64,000 nucleotides of DNA from Parelaphostrongylus tenuis (Eukaryota > Nematoda > Chromadorea > Rhabditida > Metastrongylidae). Of the stretch, positions 36,300 through 46,800 are shown piece after piece (position 1 is the stretch's first letter; every line of letters begins with the position of its first letter). The stretch lies in the NCBI GenBank assembly GCA_019055375.1, contig JAHQIW010005275.1, forward strand, positions 124,001 through 188,000, written 5' to 3'. The position numbers and the translations under genes are program-made. Below the pieces are notes generated by a model, which did no database searches, was not told where the DNA came from, and worked only from the letters and a program-made list of their open reading frames with translations.

Positions 36300-37540
36300 A
36301 ATGGAAGGAAAGATATGGGAGACGAAAGCTAAGAATAATTATTCTAATCACTATGTACGGGCCAAGTGTTCAGTATTATTGCTCGCTTTGTGGACACATT
36401 ATACGTTCCCCTCCATTCGTAGCAATGCAGAGGTGGTTGAATGCATGTCTGGCCTGTATATTGGCTTGCAAGAAATTACATATGTTTCAAAAAAATTTTT
36501 GTATGATCCTGAAAAGCTTTGAATTAATTTGCTGGCCTCGAAGAATTTGAACGTATTGTGAATCCAAAGAGCAGATTCGAATCCGGACTAAGGTGTTAGT
36601 AAGCGCAAGCGTACGAAACGTGGTTCCCTCTGACTGCACAGAGATTATTTTTGACCAAGTAATAAATACATGCACAAATGAGCCATTTGTTACGGATAGA
36701 AACGAGCATAGAAAACAAGAATTATCTTCATACCCTGGAGACAGAATCGCTTTTGTTTTGAATCTAGTTCTTCATCCATTGAAATAATTGTATCTTCATG
36801 ATAATCACAGAATATCCTAAGAACATCTCCAAGTTTTCCTGGAAATTTCAACACCATAAGTTTTGATCTAGATATTTTATTGTTTTCTAGAGAAGTAGAC
36901 GCATCGTTTTGCCCTTTTGGAGTCTTCCAATTATTCAATGAAGAGCAGAGGCACACAGTCTTATATACAACAGGAATGTGCCTATCTCAAGTCAGAGAAA
37001 TTCACCTAGGAAGGTATGGCCTGAGGTCACTCGTGATTACAAGCCACTCCTGCGAGACATTGTTGAATTTTCAAAGTTTATTCACAGTGTTTCAAAATTT
37101 TTCATGCAAGTGTGAGATTGCTGTGCCAATATATTCGTTTTCAGTTTAAAATTTTTCCGTTATGTCTCTGTATGTTATGCGTGCCAAGGAAGAGAGGAGT
37201 CTGTTTGCCTTTAGCTTTTTCAACTGGGTGCTCTTTTATAGTATCCTAGACCGAACTACGCGTTTTGACAATCTAGCCGTACACGTCTTTCTATCAGCCT
37301 CACGATCTAGTCATCCCATCATAGTAGGGAACATTTTACGAGAGACATTATGTAGGCAGCAGTAAAACTTTTAGAATCGTTAGAACGAAGTTTGCAATTT
37401 CGTGCTTCGCACAGGCATTACAATCGCTTATGAATTAAGAGTGGTATCTTAGAGTGTTAGATGATAATTCAATCACTCAAGGAATTTCGAATGATCATGA
37501 GTGACCTCGTGCCAAACTTTAGGCCAGATTTATTTATCTT
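36300..37540. other. No gene; possible short SINE1 scrap
   Basis: At 36432-36455 ggttgaatgcatgtctggcc followed by tgta repeats almost exactly a piece of SINE1 (63442-63466), but no more of the element can be followed. The rest shows no recognisable gene. Confidence 0.4.
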
Positions 37541-37880
37541 GAGCCAAGCATATTCCTATATTGAAGTTCTCGAGGTTTCAAATAATCAGTCGAAGAAAAA
37601 AGCTATGTTTGTATGATAACAAGAGCAAAACACTGACTGAAAGAAAGACGGTGCTATACGTGATAATTCACTTGATAGACACTGTGGCATCTTCTCCCTC
37701 TGCTCGTCTTAGTACGGGGCTTGCGATACTGATGAGATCATCATAACCGTCGAAACATGCGTATCTCGCTAAGACGCAAGGCCAAACCTCTTAAAAGGCT
37801 AAATAGAAAGTCTGTGGAATTATACATATTGAAGTTCTCGAGGTTTTGAGCAATTGGCCGAATAAAAGACTAAGTCTTGA
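37540..37880 (+). repeat. Hammerhead unit with a direct tail repeat on both sides
   Basis: The block tattgaagttctcgaggttt occurs at 37559 and again near 37827 (attgaagttctcgaggtttt), about 268 bp apart, with one hammerhead core between them. The order tail-ribozyme-tail resembles a unit-plus-overlap of a tandem transcript, as in retrozymes and Penelope-like elements. No coding capacity. Confidence 0.72.
37721..37769 (+). ncRNA. Hammerhead ribozyme
   Basis: The core CTGATGA is at 37729-37735. Stem II starts GAT and ends GTC with a long loop (about 37736-37751). GAAA is at 37752-37755, stem III is ACAT/GCGT, and the cleavage triplet GTA ends at 37763. Stem I is GCGATA (37723-37728) with TCTCGC (37764-37769), five pairs with one mismatch. 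All invariant core bases are present; stem II is the weakest part. Confidence 0.7.
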
Positions 37881-38129
37881 GATTTTTTGGCACAAAATTA
37901 CCGCCGGTTACGATACAGGTGACGCTTTTGATAGGATGTGTTAAAAAAGGCAACCTGCTGGGATACATTTTTTCCAGATTAATTTAGAAGAAATTTTACA
38001 CTGAACTTGAATTAGTTGTACAACTACCCAAATTAAAAAAAAATTACCAACGAACTAGTCATTGGAGATTTCCGCAAGTTTTAAGCTAATTCAAAGGTTA
38101 GGTGTGATAAACCACCTCGGCAACATTCA

Positions 38130-38350
38130 ATAGAGCTGAATGCATGACTCATCCCGAATGGAATCGGCAATTCAATGAAGGTCGGGTTCTTTCCCCATGC
38201 TCCCCTCCTCTCAAGAGGATTGACTAAGACGAAATTAACGAGACTGTCAAGGGCGAAACACGTGTATTGCACTGTATAAGTGCTCATAGAAGACCTCATG
38301 AGAGGCTTAGAAAATGCTGTCGGGATGTATTAATTTTGAGCAAGATTTAC
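38130..38350 (+). repeat. Decayed hammerhead unit
   Basis: GGGCGAAACACGTGTATTGC (38251-38270) with actgtataagtgctcat and gacctcatgagaggctta (from 38292) match the 3' half of the hammerhead repeats, and a ttttgagcaagatttac tail follows. The CTGATGA half is lost (aattaacgaga). No ribozyme activity is expected. The minus frame 38081-38299 crosses it and is not a gene. Confidence 0.65.
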
Positions 38351-38359
38351 AAAGAACAT

Positions 38360-40730
38360 TTGGATATAAAGAAATCAAATCAATGAGCACCTCATTCTCT
38401 TTATCTTATGGATGATTCCACCGTGATGAAAACAATTATCAGAGTGGTACTACCAACGAATCGGATTTCAAGACCGCATTTCCTCTTGAGTGTGAAATGG
38501 AAAATCCCTGGCGAAGAGGTCAGTGACAACAAAATTTTAGTAACAAGCACTTTCTATTCCTTGTTATTCTTGCTCTAACTCGGGCAATTTGATTGATGTC
38601 GTTGTTCTCCATTGTTGTGAAATTGTTGTTGAAGGCAAACTTCCTGTACCGACATTGGCAATAAGGGTTTTTTCTTTTCATGACAAAGCACAAATGCAAT
38701 GCATTTTATCATTTGTGCCGTTTTATCCACTCGAAATCACTCTGAATTGGCTTTCTTAGGGAGTCCTAACCTTGCAACACATTTAAATCCATTTTGTATA
38801 AATATAAATTGAGCATCCCAATGTTGATTGTGTGATGCTTCTTCGCTACCTTTCTCTCGTTTTCACCACAAATTACCGTGACGCAGTTTCTTAGACATCA
38901 TTTGATGGATCAGTGAGGTTTCATAGTTATCACTCCGAAAACTACTATCTGCCTTCCAGGATTCTCTCTTTTGTCATCTCGTCTAATCAGTTCTTTTCTT
39001 CATTTCTCTTTTGCTATTTCGATTGTTCGCTCCTCTTATCACTTTTTCCTTACTTTTTTCACAAGTCATTTTATCATTAACATCATCGTCACAATTTTCG
39101 CCATATCAAAGAATTATCGCTCTAACCTGGATTGTTAATAACTACGTGTTTAACTTATGCTTTAAGTAATTATCAAGCGATTGGGGCAAATACGAAGTCA
39201 CTATTGTTTTTCCTTCATGATAACGCATTACTTAATCGGATCAGTTGCTTTGGTTGCTATGGGGAATATGGTGCTTCTTGTTACCCAAACTTTCTCACAC
39301 ATTCTCAGCAAGAACAGAGTCAATTGAATAGTGAAAACGGAGCTGAGCTAAGTTTGTTTCTCCATCGAGATTAATTGCTATTAGCCTTTGCCCACCTGCC
39401 GACACTCTGTTGCATTGCTTATTCACAGTATCGAGCATCGTCAGCATTTCTGATCTTCCACCGATCGTTGACATCATTGTCGTTGGATACTCCAGCTTTT
39501 TTCCTTCTGTGATATCCTCAAACTCACTGATCAGCCTCAAGCGAAATTCATCATGTAGTATATGCGATTCAACTAAATGCACCTGAGCCACTCAGAGGTG
39601 ATCACGATACTGATAAGTTTGAAAAAGACACTGTACCAAATCTGTTTGTCATAAAACAATACCTTTCTCACGCTCAACTTCAAAGAAACCACTTCATGAA
39701 TACCATCAAATTAACGAATATTCGTGCATTTTAGCTAGGCTAGCAAGATATTTTTCGAAGTCTCGCGTCTGATCCTATCGACACTAAATTGTGCTTGTCT
39801 TTGTCATTGCATATGTAAACTCTTTGATGGTATATCCTCAAGTTTTTGGAGATTCAGTGAATTAAGCGAAACAAGATTCAATCCTATCCTATGTCACAGC
39901 TATCATCAAATGATAGATATACCACTTGTAAAATTTGAGGATTACCTACTGATCGAAAATCCATCAAAATTCATCTTGGAAAAAGTGACCTTTCTTAGTA
40001 TTTAAATCACTTTTGATTACCTAATGACTTGATAAATCACTAGAAATTTCTCGTTTTTCTATAAGATTCATCTTCATTTATTAGATTTTCTATGAAAAAA
40101 CGTGTTCAATGAGAATGTTTATGCTTCTAAAGCAATGCCAGCTCAGTACACTAGAACTTATTAGTCGAATCTGGAAAATGGACAGTTGAATGGCTTAATT
40201 CTATGAGGGTTGGTCCTTTGTGGTAAGTGCTAAAAATTAGTGCGAGCGTCTTCAACTGTTACTCCAAAGATTTCCCTCTCCTTACATTCAAAGAATGCCT
40301 TTCTGTCCTACGTCATATTTATCACTTCCAAAATCGCTATCACTCTTATTCACCTTGTCGCTTGCTATCAACGTATGGCTATCACCGTTGAATGGGAGGC
40401 GATTAAGGGCCGCATTGTTTTGATGTCATTTCTTCTCTTCATTATTTTCGGAGAACATGGCTGAAGCAGCCGACCTGGATTGGTGGTAAGATAGGTTCAC
40501 TCTCAGCTGAAATTCAGAATGAAAGTATCGACGATGTTTCTGGCCTGGACCATCTAGATGGGGTATACATTTGTTCCACGCCTAATTTTAATCTGCTTTA
40601 TTATGGACCTATGTAAGCTAATGAAATCCTCCACAATATCTTCAAAAGATACTACTTTTTTTGCATTGGCGTGGCTGATCAATTATTTATTCAATGATTA
40701 GGCTGACACAAAGTTGGTTTGAAACTTTTT
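38360..40730. other. No gene recognised; one unassigned frame
   Basis: The minus-strand frame 39295-39591 (98 codons, with the stretch SEFEDITEGKKLEYPTTMMS) has a protein-like composition, but I recognise no domain and no repeat. It may be an exon or chance. Confidence 0.35.
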
Positions 40731-40732
40731 CT

Positions 40733-40767
40733 GGCCAACATTTTGACAACCTCGTCTTCCTCAGAGC
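40733..40767 (-). ncRNA. Hammerhead-like motif, Penelope type
   Basis: On the minus strand: GCT, CTGAGGA, an extra A, stem II GAC/GTC, AAAATGTT, GGC(C). The core fits CTGANGA; the GAAA box reads CAAAA. Stem I is three pairs. Decayed copy of the motif at 42523-42558. Confidence 0.5.
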
Positions 40768-41244
40768 TTCGACGCATTTTGTGTATTTTTAATCATATGA
40801 TTCGTTTAATCTTTCCATTTCTAATGAGAACTCAATGTGCAAATGGAAACAAGATTAGCGAAAATCACTCCTAACTGTATTCTGCAAAGAGCAAGGTAGT
40901 CCGTGTGCAGTTTACGTGCGATGATAACTAAAACTCACTCATATAAAAGAAAGTCAGAAGAGCGCTTTTCGATTCATTATTGAGTTTTTGGAATCCTTCC
41001 AAGATGCTTCAAATGTTTTAATCGTTCATGCTTCTGGTTCCTGCGTCAGGTTCATGACAGCGACATTTGAAATCTCCATCGTCATACTTTTGTATCCTGT
41101 GTACCTAAACGAGCACTTTTCATGGTTTTTCAACCCTGCAGCCATATTCTATTTGATAATCTAGAGTTCTCAGCTTTACTGCTTAGGTTTCTGCTTAAAA
41201 ACTAGGTCCCACTGCTTAGAAAGGACATTTCTTCTTTGTTAGTT

Positions 41245-41408
41245 GGGCGCCGTGGCCTAGTGGTTGTTATGCTCGTCGTGGCGCGCATAAAGCCAATTTC
41301 CCACCCCCTCCTCCCTAAACTCTCTTCCACGCTCAACAACAACGACCTGTGAGGCGCCATAGCAAAGCTATCCTCGAGACTGCAAAGAGATTCGCTCAAC
41401 TAGAGTCT
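41245..41408 (+). mobile_element. SINE3, tRNA-derived, copy 2
   Basis: The head gggcgccgtggcctagtgg contains the A box TGGCCTAGTGG. The body then follows the copy at 29545 (ccccctcctccctaaactct, tcaacaacaa, cctcgagactgca). The B box is degenerate. The plus frame 41349-41546 overlaps its end and is not supported. Confidence 0.68.
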
Positions 41409-42431
41409 GGACGTAAACGTTCCAGAGCTATCTCAGTCCGTTACGACAGCAAGTGCCCAAGTCATGTGGACGCTTGTGAGACTGGCTATTATGCAACCGA
41501 CTGCGCAGTTCTAAGCACTATTAATTGCTTAATTTCGACAGATTAGGGTGTGTATTGTATACACAAGATTGCTGAGGTACGAGCAGAGCTTGGAATTTGT
41601 TGCTCGTGCGACATGGACTTAAATCGTCACTTTGGTTTTCCGGAACAGACGGGTGAATGGTCAAAGCCATCAAATAGGTCAAAAGAGGCCAAAAGAAAGG
41701 TAGAGAGACGGGTTCGATGTGTGGAGCAAGTATGCGCTGCCCAGAAGGCATGGAGGAGGCATTAGTTCATTGCATAGGAACTTTTTTCAAAGTTTTGATC
41801 GTTTCTCAACGCTCTTGTGGTTACAATAGCTAAATACGACTTCGATTCTGGAATTCTTCAATTACGTTTGAACCTATTTTGTGAAGAAAATGCCAAAATT
41901 ATTGTCTTTCGAAGGATCATTGTCATTTCAAAGATGAAAACGGACTCCATCTGAGGCAACGTCACCTTTCTTCAAAGGACGACTAAGAGGTAATAATTGG
42001 AAGCCAACTATGCGATGTACGTTTTTCTTGGCGATGCTTTGTTAAGAAAACGAAGTACATGTTCTTCATACTCCTAATTCACTTGTACTCTTCTCATACT
42101 GGTTCAGTCATATTCATGCTTGTATAAGAAGTGAATTTGTGTGCATCGGATTATGCCTAGAATAAGTCAAAAGCATTGAAAAGCAAACGAAAGTCGATAA
42201 GATTTAGAAACCGCTTCGAGATCATCGTCAACAAATAGAGGAAGCGTCATATATAAACGACTTGGGAAATATCCTGTGAACACACAAAGCTTTCTGTTTT
42301 ACAGAAGGTCATATTTGAGACTATGTCATTGGTTCCAAAACAACGATACTTTGAGAAGAACAAAAGCCTTTCATTGGTATGTTGCATCGCCCATGACCGA
42401 CTATCAATTAACCTCGGCATTAGTTGAGTAT

Positions 42432-42512
42432 TTCCTTGATTTTCTTATTCAGCAAATACGAGGTTATTAAGTTGAACATGTATTTGCTACAGACGAAACA
42501 GTACAATGAACG
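42432..42512. repeat. Terminal inverted repeat of the Penelope-like element (3' side)
   Basis: It pairs with 44131-44210 in inverted orientation; the longest perfect block is attcagcaaatacgaggtta. It lies immediately outside the hammerhead-like motif at 42523-42558. Confidence 0.8.
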
Positions 42513-42522
42513 TAATCGTTAT

Positions 42523-42558
42523 GGCTGACGTTTCGGCTTTGTCGCCTTCTTCAGAGCC
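42523..42558 (-). ncRNA. Hammerhead-like ribozyme motif of the Penelope-like element
   Basis: On the minus strand: stem I GGCT with AGCC (perfect), core CTGAAGA, one extra A, stem II GGC/GCC around gacaaa, GAA, then ACGTC with a two-pair stem III and a GTC cleavage triplet. Minimal type I hammerheads are reported for Penelope-like elements. The extra A between the core and stem II departs from the textbook consensus but recurs in the copies at 40733 and 53661. It may mark processing of the element RNA. Confidence 0.7.
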
Positions 42559-42737
42559 TGAAAGAGCCACATTGACATGCAAAAACACTCAGGCAAGCAC
42601 TTTCATATTCAGATCTGAACAGCTTACGTACCTTTTTATTATGTGGTCTGTGAGATGCTATATGAACCAACCGCTCACAGTCTTGCATGGACGAAGACTT
42701 GCGCGAGGGACTGGGTCACGTAACCCGGACCAACAAG

Positions 42738-44130
42738 TTACCTGGGAAATGGCGCAAACTTTTGTGTTATGACGAGGCATTCCTCTTTGCGGTTTATATT
42801 GGGCTTTTGGCGTGGATCCAAAACGCTTTAAGTGTTTTTCGCGCTGAGATCTTCTGTTCCCGTGCGAGGATAGTGACTTGGCCCCAACTCATCCTTGTTA
42901 TGTATCCGTATTTTATGCCTCTTTAACGGAGTTTTCGGGTCATTAATACGTAATGTGGTTAGGTGTTCTTCAACGCGGATGTTTAGCGGTCTTCCCATTT
43001 CACCAAAACTTCGTTTACAAACGTTTTGTAAGAGATCAGGTAAACTGTGCCTGAACTCGTGCAGTATCCGTCTTTACCGTTTGGACATATTATGCAATCT
43101 TTTTGTGGAACAGAGACGATCGTATAGGCGGCTACGAACTAATTGGCGTTGAAGAGTCATCGGTGGTACTGCGATCACGGCTATCGATTCCTCTAGACCT
43201 GCTCTTTTCAAACATCGCTTCATAGCTGTACTTATTTCGTCTGAAATGAAGGTAGAATGAATGCGACTTTATTGTCATTGCTTCTGTCGTTTGAGCGTTT
43301 GACATTTCCTCTGAAGCGATCCTGATGTGCTATACTTTCGTAGCCGTTGGAGATGGCTATTTTGCGTGCCAGATTCAATGATTCTTCCTTCTCATCTCTT
43401 CCCGTGCACAAGCCGGAGGCTATGCGGAACATATTTCTTATAAGCGATCGTTTTGTGTGAGAACGGCGAGAGGAGAGGTAATGCACTAAGATGTTTTTAT
43501 TACTTGGCTTTCAATACCATTCTGTGGTGCAGCCATTTCTGGATAGGTAAACTTGAACGTTGAGGAATGGAAACCAATCTTTTCCTTTCTCGGGTCAACT
43601 TTATGTGCTGCGATTGTGTCTTGAGTAATTCAAAATTTGTCCTTGTCCTCTTGTGTTGAGCATATGATAATGCAGTCGTCAATATATCTGCAGTAGAATG
43701 GTGGCGCGAGGTTGATTACGGAAGCTTGAATTTTAGACATAAACGCAATGGCAAAGGCTGGTGCCGTTCGTTGTCCTATGGCCAATCCTCTAAGTTGTTT
43801 GTAATATGTTTCAGACCACCTGAACACTGGGCAGTTTAGGCAGTTCTTCAAGAGGCCTATAAGTGCTGAGTTGAAAAGCCATACATATTTATTGCTCCTT
43901 TATGATGTGTAAGGAGCTCGTAGATGGCTTTTAGTGCGGAATCATTCGAGATGTTTGTGTAAAGAGAAGCTACGTCTAATAATTCCATAGCGCGCACGCG
44001 TTATTGGGATGCGTATTATGTATACGATCCAGAAACATTTGGGTTTGGTGAGGTGGACCGGGATGTCTTAATAATTGGGCGAGTATTGGGTTTACAAATG
44101 GGCTTGTCTTGAACTTTGAAGGAGATCTCG
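42738..44130 (-). pseudogene. Penelope-like reverse transcriptase and GIY-YIG nuclease, broken
   Basis: The minus-strand pieces, in order, are MELLDVASLYTNISNDSALK (near 43990-43930), the first catalytic aspartate region; then CPVFRWSETYYKQLRGLAIG and the YIDD catalytic box in PPFYCRYIDDCIIICSTQED (near 43640-43700); FELLKTQSQHIKL; and HYLSSRRSHTKRSLIRNMFR with ASGLCTGRDEKEESLNLARK. The GIY-YIG part is CIICPNGKDGYCTSSGTVYL, then, after a frameshift, GEMGRPLNIRVEEHLTTL with the conserved R and E. The end is NINRKEECLVITQKFAPFPR and a stop at 42738. There are several frameshifts. The parent protein would reverse-transcribe the element and nick target DNA. Confidence 0.88.
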
Positions 44131-44210
44131 TCTATGGTACTATATCGTCTGTACCGAATAGATATTCAACTTGATAACCTCGTATTTGCTGAATTAGAAA
44201 ATCAAGGCAA
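44131..44210. repeat. Terminal inverted repeat of the Penelope-like element (5' side)
   Basis: Inverted partner of 42432-42512. On the minus strand it runs directly into the start of the reverse transcriptase region. Confidence 0.8.
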
Positions 44211-44774
44211 TATGTTGCATCATCTGTTCTGGTGCTATTGTAAAAGGATGTCGAACTAAGAATTATCGGAATTTGTTGACATAAATATTGATTGTGATCA
44301 AGCTAACAGTCAGTCATGCTCTGTGGTTAATCTGGCTCACTTTGAGATAAAAAATTAATTGTCACTTTCTTCTAATGGTAAATCTTACTAAAACAAAAAC
44401 TTTATTTGTGATATCTTGATGATAAGAATCCCTCCATGTAGTGTAAGAAGTTGAGTCAGGAAATTTGTTAGCACGAGAAGACCAATGAATATTTCACTCG
44501 AAGACGTATTACTCAACGTGCATTGACAAGACAGATTAAGGGATTAGTTCGGTAGGAGACCGACTGGATCGAGCCACAGTTAATGCGGTAGTGTAACGCT
44601 TCACTGCACGCTTTCACTTAATCCGTGTATTAGTCATGGCTAAACAACATATGACTTCAAAACAACAATAAATAACGCAAGTACCATAGAACTTCACTGC
44701 GCCTCTGACATCAGAGGTGCCTAGTGTTCAGTTCAAAGTAGCTTGAAGGGAATTACACTTTTGATACAACTCTT

Positions 44775-45076
44775 CTCGAATGACACATAAATTTAAATTT
44801 TTAACGAAGATAATCCATCTAGGTCATTTAGTAAGGCTGTAAGACTCTGGACATACTCAAAAGCAGCCTGTTGAACATCTGTCAATAAACGTCAATTATT
44901 TTGTTACGAATTATGTCGAGCCACCCCTAATCTACGTCATAATCTCTTTATTGCAAGATTTTGGTCGACTGAATAAGTAAAATATAATACACGCAAGACA
45001 AGCATGCATGGATACGTGATAATTATGTGTTTGCATGGATACATGAATGTTATTGTGTTAGAGTACTTACTCAATC
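44775..45076 (+). repeat. 300 bp direct repeat, copy 1
   Basis: Matches 45416-45716 over its whole length in the same orientation (cgaatgacacataaatt, taatccatctaggtcattta, tggacatactcaaaagcagc, gatNttggtcgactgaataa, gtNttagaNtacttactcaa), with roughly 85-90 percent identity by eye. It encodes nothing recognisable. The 339 bp between the copies is different sequence. It is either a segmental duplication or two insertions of an unnamed repeat. Confidence 0.85.
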
Positions 45077-45300
45077 GTAAAATGGATTTTAAAATATCAG
45101 CCACTTGTGTGATACCAAGGGATTTGCTACCATGGTACGAAGATCTTTGTAATGTATTTAAAGGCTTTACCATAGAAATGGACGATCCCTTGCTACTACC
45201 ATTCTCAAGCGTAACAGGTGGAAAACATCGATGTGTGATTCTCACACACAAAATCTACAGTTCAGCGACAGCGATTTTGAAACGGTAGTTTTAGTGTGAA
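45073..45300 (+). other. Unique stretch between direct repeats
   Basis: A plus frame (part of 45004-45288) reads ATCVIPRDLLPWYEDLCNVF here and looks protein-like, but the opposite strand is also open. I recognise no family and see no splice frame. Not called as a gene. Confidence 0.3.
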
Positions 45301-45340
45301 CGAATATTAGGTTGAAACATTACGTTGGTTGGCCAAATGT

Positions 45341-45407
45341 GCCTCGGTGGTGTAGTGGTATGCGTCCCCGGATAGGATGAAACGCGGGTTCGACTCTGGC
45401 CTGAGAT
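45341..45407 (+). mobile_element. SINE2 tRNA-like head
   Basis: GCCTCGGTGGTGTAGTGGTA with A box TGGTGTAGTGG and B box GGGTTCGACTC, 67 nt. The acceptor end (cctgaga) only partly pairs with the start, so it is tRNA-derived rather than a working tRNA. It sits directly before copy 2 of the 300 bp direct repeat, which could be the body of the same element. Confidence 0.7.
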
Positions 45408-45415
45408 AGCTTTTC

Positions 45416-45716
45416 GAATGACACATAAATTCAAATCTTCAACAAAAGTAATCCATCTAGGTCATTTAACAAGGCTGCAAGAGTCTGGACATACTCAAAA
45501 GCAGCCGTTGAATATCTGTCGGTAAACGTCAAATATTTTGTTACGGACTACCTCGAGCCGCCTCTGATATACTTCTTAATCTCTTTACTGCAGGATCTTG
45601 GTCGACTGAATAAGTAGAATATAATCCGCACAAGACAAGTATGCATGGATGCATGATATTATCATGTGTTTACATGGATGCATGTATTATATTGTGTTAG
45701 AATACTTACTCAATCG
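45416..45716 (+). repeat. 300 bp direct repeat, copy 2
   Basis: Partner of 44775-45076. Unlike copy 1 it is immediately preceded by a tRNA-like head, which makes a tRNA-derived SINE with this body a reasonable alternative to a duplication. Confidence 0.85.
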
Positions 45717-46059
45717 CCTGTTGCAGAAGAAACCCACCTCGTACCCTGAATCTATTTCCATATCAGAATAAATGAGTGCTAGGTTCCCCCAATTCTTATG
45801 TCCGACTCTAACTGTTCTTTTGAAGTACTATATTGAAAGTTACACTTCATTGTCAACAAACTACAAATCTGCTCATAATTGTTACCTAAAATTGTAATTT
45901 TTTTTTTGAATTTTTCGTTTGGAGGCGTCACTCTCGCTCTTACTGTAACCGAATAGGCTGTCACCACATGTGTCTACTAGAGGTGGCTTTTTTGTGACAA
46001 TTTTTAGAATTCCTCCGTTTACTCTCTTCTTGTGCACATACTAGAAGTGTGTTCGTAAC

Positions 46060-46500
46060 ATGACTTTCACAATGTGGCCTGAATTTTATCTGTTCTGACT
46101 GTTCATTCAACATTTCAAAAGACTTGTCCAGCTTCTCTCGTCTAAGTAGATGACAAAACGGTCATCTATATATCGGAAGTAGAGTAATGCTCGAAGATTA
46201 ATTACTGAAGCTCGCACCTTAAACGAAATCAATGGTAAGGTTTAGGCCAATCGCTCTCCATTGTTAACCTACTCATTTGTGCTAAACACAGTTGTGAGAG
46301 CACTTGAACGTTGGGCAATTTAGACACTCCTCTGAAACGACTACAATCTGTCGAATCCAAAAACCATAGTTTGTGTCTCCTTCGTGCTCTGTGAGAGGCT
46401 TGTAAATGGCTTGCATTGTGGAGTCAGTCGACACCTTTGTATAAGAGCAGTCATGTCAAAAGACTCCATACCTTCAGTTGCTATTGGAGACACGTTACAT
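46060..46500 (-). pseudogene. Second Penelope-like reverse transcriptase fragment
   Basis: Minus-strand pieces: MESFDMTALYTKVSTDSTMQ, then AIYKPLTEHEGDTNYGFWIR and QIVVVSEECLNCP (46470 to about 46310), and DKSFEMLNEQSEQIKF (46125 to 46081). These align in order with the element at 42432 but differ in many residues, so this is another, older copy. The YIDD region is damaged, and neither nuclease nor ends were found. It may be interrupted on its low side by unrelated AT-rich sequence. Confidence 0.8.
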
Positions 46501-46689
46501 AGGCAGTTCAAAAACATTTGAGTGTTTATGAGTTAAGTTATGGTGCTTCAGCATTTATGTTACCAATAGGCTATGGACCACACCGGTCTATCCGTGGACC
46601 CGTCTATCACCTGCCACCTGCATCACCTCTCGCCCCGTTGATCGTCGAGTGACTCGAGCGGGCACCAGCAGCACTTCCATTTTTCAAAA

Positions 46690-46800
46690 TATCATGTCTT
46701 TTGTTTCGAATGTCTTCTTAAGACTGCTGCTCAAATTTCAATATGCCCTGATAATCATTATTTGAGCCACGCATTTCAGTGGTCTGTCAATAAGGGTTGA
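46690..46800 (+). repeat. Repeat shared with 1550-1690
   Basis: Blocks tttcgaatgtcttcttaaga, caaatttcaa, attatttgagcca and ggttgactt occur in the same order as at 1590-1690, next to the first hammerhead foldback. No ribozyme core follows here; the RTE fragment begins instead. It may be the edge of a truncated hammerhead element. Confidence 0.6.

Larger units (their letters stand above)
42432..44210 (-). mobile_element. Penelope-like element with terminal inverted repeats
   Basis: A degenerate Penelope-like retroelement read on the minus strand. It holds a reverse transcriptase, a GIY-YIG nuclease region and a hammerhead-like motif at the 3' end. It is bounded by inverted repeats of about 80 bp: 42432-42512 and the complement of 44131-44210. 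These share ccttgattttct, attcagcaaatacgaggtta, aagttgaa and gtacagacga-like blocks at roughly 85 percent identity by eye. Inverted or mixed-orientation terminal copies are known for this class. Penelope-like elements differ from LINEs in using a GIY-YIG nuclease and are copied near telomeric or nicked ends. Confidence 0.85.

Noticed and set aside
36265..36300. ctgatgag string at 36273
   Set aside because: No GAAA box or pairing stems follow. A chance match to an eight-base motif.
45341..45407. Working tRNA gene
   Set aside because: A and B boxes are good, but the acceptor and anticodon stems do not pair properly, and diverged copies occur throughout the window. tRNA-derived repeat is the better call.
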